Assembly (NCBI GenBank): GCA_023253435.1
Contig: JALRGJ010000032.1
Span: forward strand, 306-10,504
Length of the DNA stretch: 10,199 nt
Reading direction: 5' to 3'
From: Ilumatobacteraceae bacterium
Lineage (GTDB): Bacteria > Actinomycetota > Acidimicrobiia > Acidimicrobiales > Ilumatobacteraceae
The notes beneath the pieces were generated by a model. It saw nothing but the letters and a program-made list of their open reading frames with translations. It was not told the DNA's origin and searched no databases. Position numbers and translations under genes: made by a program. Positions 6,269 through 10,199 of this stretch are shown here, in pieces. Within the stretch, counting starts at the first letter, position 1. Every line of letters starts with the position of its first letter.

Positions 6269-7174
6269 TTAGACGTCGAGGAATTTGCTGGATGCAACTC
6301 CAGAGCCAACCCCGCCGGCAATTGCACCAATGAGCAGCAATGAAATCATCACTCCACTCACATAACCACCTGGTACCACAAGTGAACTCACTCCAGTACC
6401 TGGCTTGAAGCCCGCGACTCCACTTGTCCACGCCTTGTTCAACGTCCACAAGCCTCCACAGGACACCACCGCACCTAACAGGCCCTGAATAAGCCCTTCA
6501 AGGATGAATGGAATTCGAATAAACCAGTCGGTTGCACCCACTAGTTTCATCACTTCGATTTCTCGCCGTCGAGCAAAAATTGCGGTTCTAATGGTGTTCC
6601 ATATCAAGATCACTGCTACAGCCAATAAAACAAGCGACATCGCAATTGTGACCGTGCGAACAAAACCAGACAACGTTGAGATGACATCAAATTCGTCCTC
6701 AGCCAGCGAAACACCTGCAACACCGGGAAGGGCTCGATATTGGTCTGCCAAGCTTCTCACAAGTTCAGGATCTGTTGTTTTTGGCACCACCTTGAACTGA
6801 GATGGAATTGTGTCGATAGAGAGCAAGCTCAACGTTGTTGGGTCACCAGCAAAGACTCGCTTCGCCTCTTCGTAACTCTGGGCCTTGTCCAAATAGGACA
6901 GTTTTTTCGTATCGATGACATTTGGTTGAGCTTTTAAGTTTTGTTCAATGAATTGCAGAGCATCTGGTTGCACGTCGGGTCGAACGAAAACAATCATCCC
7001 TACATCGCCACGCCACTGAACAAGCAAGTTGTCAAATGCTCGTTGAATGAGAAAAGTTGTTCCCACCAAAAGAAGAGAAACTGCAGAAGTGATCACGGCA
7101 GCAACAGACAAGGTCATATTGCGTTTGAAACTGGCAATTGTTTCGCGCAATGCATACGAGAGACGCTGAATCAT
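6269..7174 (-). CDS. ftsX: Cell division protein FtsX
   Basis: FtsX is the membrane half of the FtsEX complex, which signals from the divisome across the membrane to activate peptidoglycan hydrolases. The 301-residue product has the expected layout: a cytoplasmic N-terminus with 'ALRETIASFKRNMTLSVAAV' (8-27), a first membrane helix about 22-44, an extracellular domain about 45-170 with 'VFVRPDV' and the 'LPGVAGVS' segment, then membrane helices near 172-194, 222-245 and 270-292. The conserved cytoplasmic 'RRREIEVMKLVGATDWFIRIPF' region (202-223) couples to FtsE. Length is normal. Its ATG overlaps the ftsE stop as ATGA, indicating coupled translation and 1:1 production. No hydrolase or smpB gene follows within the window; a crotonase gene does. 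Confidence 0.95.
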   Translation of the reverse strand: MIQRLSYALRETIASFKRNMTLSVAAVITSAVSLLLVGTTFLIQRAFDNLLVQWRGDVGMIVFVRPDVQPDALQFIEQNLKAQPNVIDTKKLSYLDKAQSYEEAKRVFAGDPTTLSLLSIDTIPSQFKVVPKTTDPELVRSLADQYRALPGVAGVSLAEDEFDVISTLSGFVRTVTIAMSLVLLAVAVILIWNTIRTAIFARRREIEVMKLVGATDWFIRIPFILEGLIQGLLGAVVSCGGLWTLNKAWTSGVAGFKPGTGVSSLVVPGGYVSGVMISLLLIGAIAGGVGSGVASSKFLDV

Positions 7175-7848
7175 TCGTACACACCTCGCTCCTGGTCTCG
7201 AACTATCACGCCACGGTCTAACTGGATGACTCGCCTCCGCATTGCATTTACAACGCGGTGATCATGCGTGGCCATCACAATTGTTGTGCCAGTGGCATTA
7301 ATGGCATCGAGCAACTGCATGATGCCTTCCCCGGTAGACGGATCCAAGTTGCCAGTGGGTTCGTCGGCCAACAAGATGAGGGGCCGGTTTACAAAAGCGC
7401 GTGCAATAGAAACTCTTTGTTGCTCACCACCCGACAACTGATGAGGAAAACGGTCTTCTTTCCCGCTTAAGCCGACAAGTTCAAGTACTTGTGGAATTTG
7501 CTGAGCAATGACGTGCTTTGGTTTCCCGATCACTTCGAGTGCAAACGCCACATTCTCAAAAACAGTTTTATTGGGTAACAACTTGTAGTCCTGGAAGACA
7601 TTCCCCATAGTTCGGCGTAAAAGTGGGATCTGACTGTTGGCCATCTCATTGATGTTTCTGCCAGCAACCCACACATTGCCTCTCTCAGGCCGCTCCTGGC
7701 GATTCATGAGGCGCAAAAGAGTGGATTTGCCAGACCCAGATGGTCCAACAAGGAACACAAACTCACCCTTCGAAATATCGAAGGATGCATCTCGCACGGC
7801 AGGAATCTCGTTGCCGTACATCTTGGAAACATTCTCAAGACGAATCAT
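7171..7848 (-). CDS. ftsE: Cell division ATP-binding protein FtsE
   Basis: The 225-residue product is a complete ABC ATPase of FtsE type: Walker A GPSGSGKST (35-43), Q-loop 'NVFQDYKLLPNKTVFENVAFA' near 83-103, signature LSGGEQQR (138-145), Walker B LILLADEPTGNLD (157-169) with catalytic Glu163, and H-loop His195. It powers FtsX at the division site on the inner face of the membrane. The frame is open upstream to 8130, but ATG at 7848 is the true start: FtsE proteins begin 'MIRLENVSK', and the upstream stretch overlaps prfB and has no homology to the family. The gene lies 55 bases downstream of prfB and overlaps ftsX by four bases. Confidence 0.97.
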   Translation of the reverse strand: MIRLENVSKMYGNEIPAVRDASFDISKGEFVFLVGPSGSGKSTLLRLMNRQERPERGNVWVAGRNINEMANSQIPLLRRTMGNVFQDYKLLPNKTVFENVAFALEVIGKPKHVIAQQIPQVLELVGLSGKEDRFPHQLSGGEQQRVSIARAFVNRPLILLADEPTGNLDPSTGEGIMQLLDAINATGTTIVMATHDHRVVNAMRRRVIQLDRGVIVRDQERGVYE

Positions 7849-7858
7849 GAAGTACCAC

Positions 7859-7867
7859 AACCTAGCA
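7859..7867 (-). promoter_or_regulatory. candidate extended -10 promoter element for ftsEX in the prfB-ftsE gap
   Basis: Within the 55-base gap the minus strand reads TGCTAGGTT, i.e. TGn followed by TANNNT. It ends 10 bases before the ftsE ATG, so transcription would begin about four bases before the start codon. No -35 match is seen; the extended TG could compensate. The gap also holds AGGG repeated three times in tandem (near 7872-7885), too far from the ATG to act as a Shine-Dalgarno sequence. Confidence 0.3.
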
Positions 7868-7903
7868 ATGAGACCCTCCCTCCCTGGGGCGGCCTCGAAA
7901 GCC

Positions 7904-9013
7904 TTACTGGGATTGCTCCGATTGGCTTCTGCGCCAGCGAAGGAAGCCCTCCATAAAGGAATCGAGATCCCCATCGAGAACAGCGGCCACATTGCCCGAC
8001 TCCACTTCAGTTCGCAGATCTTTGACCATTTGATATGGCTGCAGAACGTACGAACGAATCTGGCTTCCCCATCCCACCAACGCACTCTTGCCAGCAATGC
8101 GATCTTTTTCTGCTTGGTGCTCTTCTTCAATTTTTGCAGCCACCATGGCTTTTAATCTGGTGAGAGCTTTTTCACGGTTTTGTAATTGGCTGCGCTCTTC
8201 CTGGCTACTTGCAACTGCCCCCGTTGGCTCATGAATGAGTCGCACTGCAGATGACGTTTTATTAACGTGCTGTCCACCCGCTCCAGAGGCACGGAATACT
8301 TCCATCCGAATGTCTGCTTCGTTTATCTCTACATCTGGAGCATCCATTACGGGCCACACCTGAACAGTTGCGAAACTTGTATGGCGACGCCCTTGGTTAT
8401 CAAATGGACTTATACGCACGAGCCGATGTGTGCCTCGCTCTGACGTCATTAATCCGTACGCATATCTGCCAGTAATGGTGATTTCAGCGGACATGATTCC
8501 TGCTTCAGTGGCAGGACTAATCTCATCCACCTGCACATTGAACCCGCGTCGTTCAGCCCATCGCGTGTACATGCGCAAAAGAATTTCTGTCCAGTCTTGA
8601 GCGTCTACGCCACCATCTTTTGCATTGATTTGAACAATCGCATCTACTTCATCGTGCTCGCCGGTAAACAGACTGCGCATTTCTAGAACTCCCAGCCTGC
8701 TTCCCACTCGAGAGATTCCGGAATCTATGTCTGATTCTTGGCTTGCGTCGTCCACTTCACGTGCAAGCTCATGCAAAACCTCGAGATCGTCAACTTCAGC
8801 TGCGAGAGAGTTGTACTCATCTACATCGCCTTTAACGTTCGCATATTCGGCGTTCACCCGTTTTGCCAACTCTTGGTCATCCCATAAATCTGGGCGAGAC
8901 ACTTCCACCTCAAGTTCACTCAGACGCGCACGAGCTTGATCTATACGCAGGTAGCTAAACGCCTCTTCAAGACGTTGACGAAGTTCACGGAGGTCTGATG
9001 TGAAATCACGCAT
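7904..9013 (-). CDS. prfB: Peptide chain release factor 2 (RF2)
   Basis: RF2 recognises UGA and UAA stop codons in the ribosomal A site and triggers release of the finished peptide. The 369-residue product shows a coiled N-terminal domain 1 (1-115, with 'RPDLWDDQ' at 40-47), the decoding motif SPF (202-204) in 'HRLVRISPFDNQGRRHTSF' (196-214), and the catalytic GGQ (246-248) in 'RASGAGGQHVNKTSSAVRL' (241-259), where Gln248 is the residue normally methylated. SPF rather than PxT identifies RF2, not RF1. The reading frame is continuous from ATG 9013: the autoregulatory +1 frameshift (CUU UGA) used by many bacteria near codon 25 is absent, and the region reads 'YLRIDQARARL'. It lies 27 bases after secA and probably is co-transcribed with it. 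Confidence 0.97.
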   Translation of the reverse strand: MRDFTSDLRELRQRLEEAFSYLRIDQARARLSELEVEVSRPDLWDDQELAKRVNAEYANVKGDVDEYNSLAAEVDDLEVLHELAREVDDASQESDIDSGISRVGSRLGVLEMRSLFTGEHDEVDAIVQINAKDGGVDAQDWTEILLRMYTRWAERRGFNVQVDEISPATEAGIMSAEITITGRYAYGLMTSERGTHRLVRISPFDNQGRRHTSFATVQVWPVMDAPDVEINEADIRMEVFRASGAGGQHVNKTSSAVRLIHEPTGAVASSQEERSQLQNREKALTRLKAMVAAKIEEEHQAEKDRIAGKSALVGWGSQIRSYVLQPYQMVKDLRTEVESGNVAAVLDGDLDSFMEGFLRWRRSQSEQSQ

Positions 9014-9040
9014 GACAGAAAGATGCCTTGATATTCCGAG

Positions 9041-10199
9041 TCAAGCAGCGCCGTGGCACTGTTTGTACTTACGGCCAGAACCACAAGGGCAAGGCGCATT
9101 ACGTGGCGTATTAGACCAATCGTTGGCGTCTTTGACTACTGGTTTACGAACTTCTTCTTCAGGCTCACTCAGCAATGCAGGATCAACGCCAGATGCAACA
9201 GCCGCCGAGGTAAAGCCATCTGACTGCTGATTATCGCTACTTGTTTCCACCATATTCTGAACTTGTACATCGGGCTGATCTTCACGAACAACATCTACGT
9301 GCATCACATAGCGAACAAAATCTTGAGCAATACCGGTCATCATGTGACCAAACATCTCGTATCCCTCACGTTGCCACTCAGCAAGGGGGTCTTTTTGTCC
9401 CATCGCCCGAAGATTGATGCCTTCCTGCAAATAGTCCATCTCTTCTAGATGTTCTCTCCAGCGCTGATCGATAATGCTGAGCATCACCTGACGCTCTATT
9501 TCTCGTAACACCTCAGAGCCGAGTTCTTGTTCACGTCGCTGATAATGAGCATTTGCATCGGCCATCACTAGGTCGTACACAGCATCCGTGCTTACGCATT
9601 GCTCTATCTGATCTGCATTTACAGAGGAGGGCCAATAGCTAGTGAGTTCAAGCGCCAAACCGTCGACATCCCACTCATCGCTTGCCTCAGAAACACAATG
9701 AGTTTCAATAAGTGAGTTCACTGCCTCTGCCAAGTACTCCATAGCAGCTGTCTTGAGATCTGCACCCGACAAAATTTGGTCTCGACGCATGTAAATCACT
9801 TTGCGTTGCTCATTCATGACTTCGTCATATTTGAGAACGTTCTTACGAATCTCGCCGTTCCGTTGCTCTACAGTGCTTTGAGCGCGCTCAATAGCTTTTG
9901 TCACCATTTTTGCTTCTATGGCTTCATCGTCTGGAAGGGTGCGACCCATCACCCACTGCAGAGCTCCTGTTGCGAATAGCCGCATCAATTCATCATCGAG
10001 ACTCAGATAGAAACGGCTCTCGCCTGGGTCACCTTGTCGGCCAGCTCGACCCCTCAACTGATTATCGATTCTCCGAGAATCGTGGCGCTCCGTACCTAAG
10101 ACATACAGTCCACCAAGCGCACGCACTTGCTCACCCTCTTGAGAACATTGCTCCTTATGCACGGGCAGTAATTCGTTGTATCGATCAAAAGCCGCTTTT
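9041..10199 (-). CDS. secA: Preprotein translocase ATPase SecA, C-terminal part, cut by window edge
   Basis: The frame is open to the window edge; the visible 385 residues are the C-terminal part of SecA, the ATPase motor that pushes preproteins through SecYEG. Seen in order are the end of the second nucleotide-binding domain with 'LGGLYVLGTERHDSRRIDNQ' and 'LRGRAGRQGDPGESRFYLSL' (motif VI arginines; about 10040-10117), the helical scaffold and wing regions, the two-helix-finger region 'WREHLEEMDYLQEGINLRA' followed by 'MGQKDPLAEWQREGYEMF' (about 9350-9460), an acidic linker, and a C-terminal zinc site CPCGSGRKYKQCH (9053-9091), which in other bacteria binds SecB or ribosomes. The zinc tail and 'GTERHDSRRIDNQL' identify SecA1 rather than the accessory SecA2. 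It is the first gene of the minus-strand run seen here. Confidence 0.97.
   Translation of the reverse strand, partial: KAAFDRYNELLPVHKEQCSQEGEQVRALGGLYVLGTERHDSRRIDNQLRGRAGRQGDPGESRFYLSLDDELMRLFATGALQWVMGRTLPDDEAIEAKMVTKAIERAQSTVEQRNGEIRKNVLKYDEVMNEQRKVIYMRRDQILSGADLKTAAMEYLAEAVNSLIETHCVSEASDEWDVDGLALELTSYWPSSVNADQIEQCVSTDAVYDLVMADANAHYQRREQELGSEVLREIERQVMLSIIDQRWREHLEEMDYLQEGINLRAMGQKDPLAEWQREGYEMFGHMMTGIAQDFVRYVMHVDVVREDQPDVQVQNMVETSSDNQQSDGFTSAAVASGVDPALLSEPEEEVRKPVVKDANDWSNTPRNAPCPCGSGRKYKQCHGAA

Noticed and set aside
7872..7890. G-quadruplex from AGGG repeats before ftsE
   Set aside because: Only three GGG runs are present on the strand; a fourth run is missing.
7849..8130. N-terminal extension of ftsE by 94 codons
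   Set aside because: It runs through the prfB 3' end in another frame; FtsE proteins begin at the methionine encoded at 7848.
7637..8155. Plus-strand frame of 172 codons opposite ftsE and prfB
   Set aside because: Antisense to two certain genes with no domain of its own.
1..10199. Defence system, CRISPR array, prophage, insertion sequence, tRNA or riboswitch
   Set aside because: I found no regular repeats, transposase, phage or nuclease genes, or RNA-gene folds; nearly all bases lie in recognised housekeeping or metabolic genes.

Overview
The window looks like ordinary chromosomal DNA of a high-G+C-lineage Gram-positive bacterium (Actinomycetota) with base composition near 50% GC by eye. 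The order secA-prfB-ftsE-ftsX, a group II truncated hemoglobin, an aspartate-type (mycobacterial-like) MenB and starts that mostly lack Shine-Dalgarno sequences all point there. A moderate-GC lineage such as an aquatic Acidimicrobiia is my best guess, but this is inference. The window is almost fully coding: eleven genes plus one at the left edge, no gap above 75 bases, and no RNA gene, CRISPR array, insertion sequence or phage gene that I can see.

Left part (1-4965). A truncated membrane transporter of the auxin efflux carrier type (minus, 1-329) diverges from a 610-residue fusion of a biotin carrier domain and an acyl-CoA carboxyltransferase (plus, 403-2235). Converging on it is a two-gene minus-strand flavin unit: a PNPOx-like split-barrel protein followed, with an ATGA overlap, by an NAD(P)H-dependent FMN reductase (3219-2246). 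Only 38 bases separate this unit from divergent menB (plus, 3258-4160), which is followed after 7 bases by a TrmH/SpoU-family RNA methyltransferase (4168-4965).

Right part (4962-10199). Six genes run on the minus strand in the order secA (3' part), prfB, ftsE, ftsX, an enoyl-CoA hydratase/isomerase-family gene, and glbO. secA, prfB and ftsEX are the conserved housekeeping core (protein export, translation termination, division-linked cell-wall hydrolase control). The crotonase and the globin are 3 bases apart and form an attached metabolic pair. glbO and the RNA methyltransferase converge with their stop codons sharing one TTAA.

No new multi-gene system is evident. The most interesting points are the biotin-carrier/carboxyltransferase fusion without its biotin carboxylase nearby, a crotonase lacking both hydratase glutamates but carrying a peroxisomal-isomerase-like PEACSS motif, the absence of the usual RF2 frameshift, and a recurring -10-like hexamer 5-7 bases before several start codons, which suggests leaderless mRNAs.
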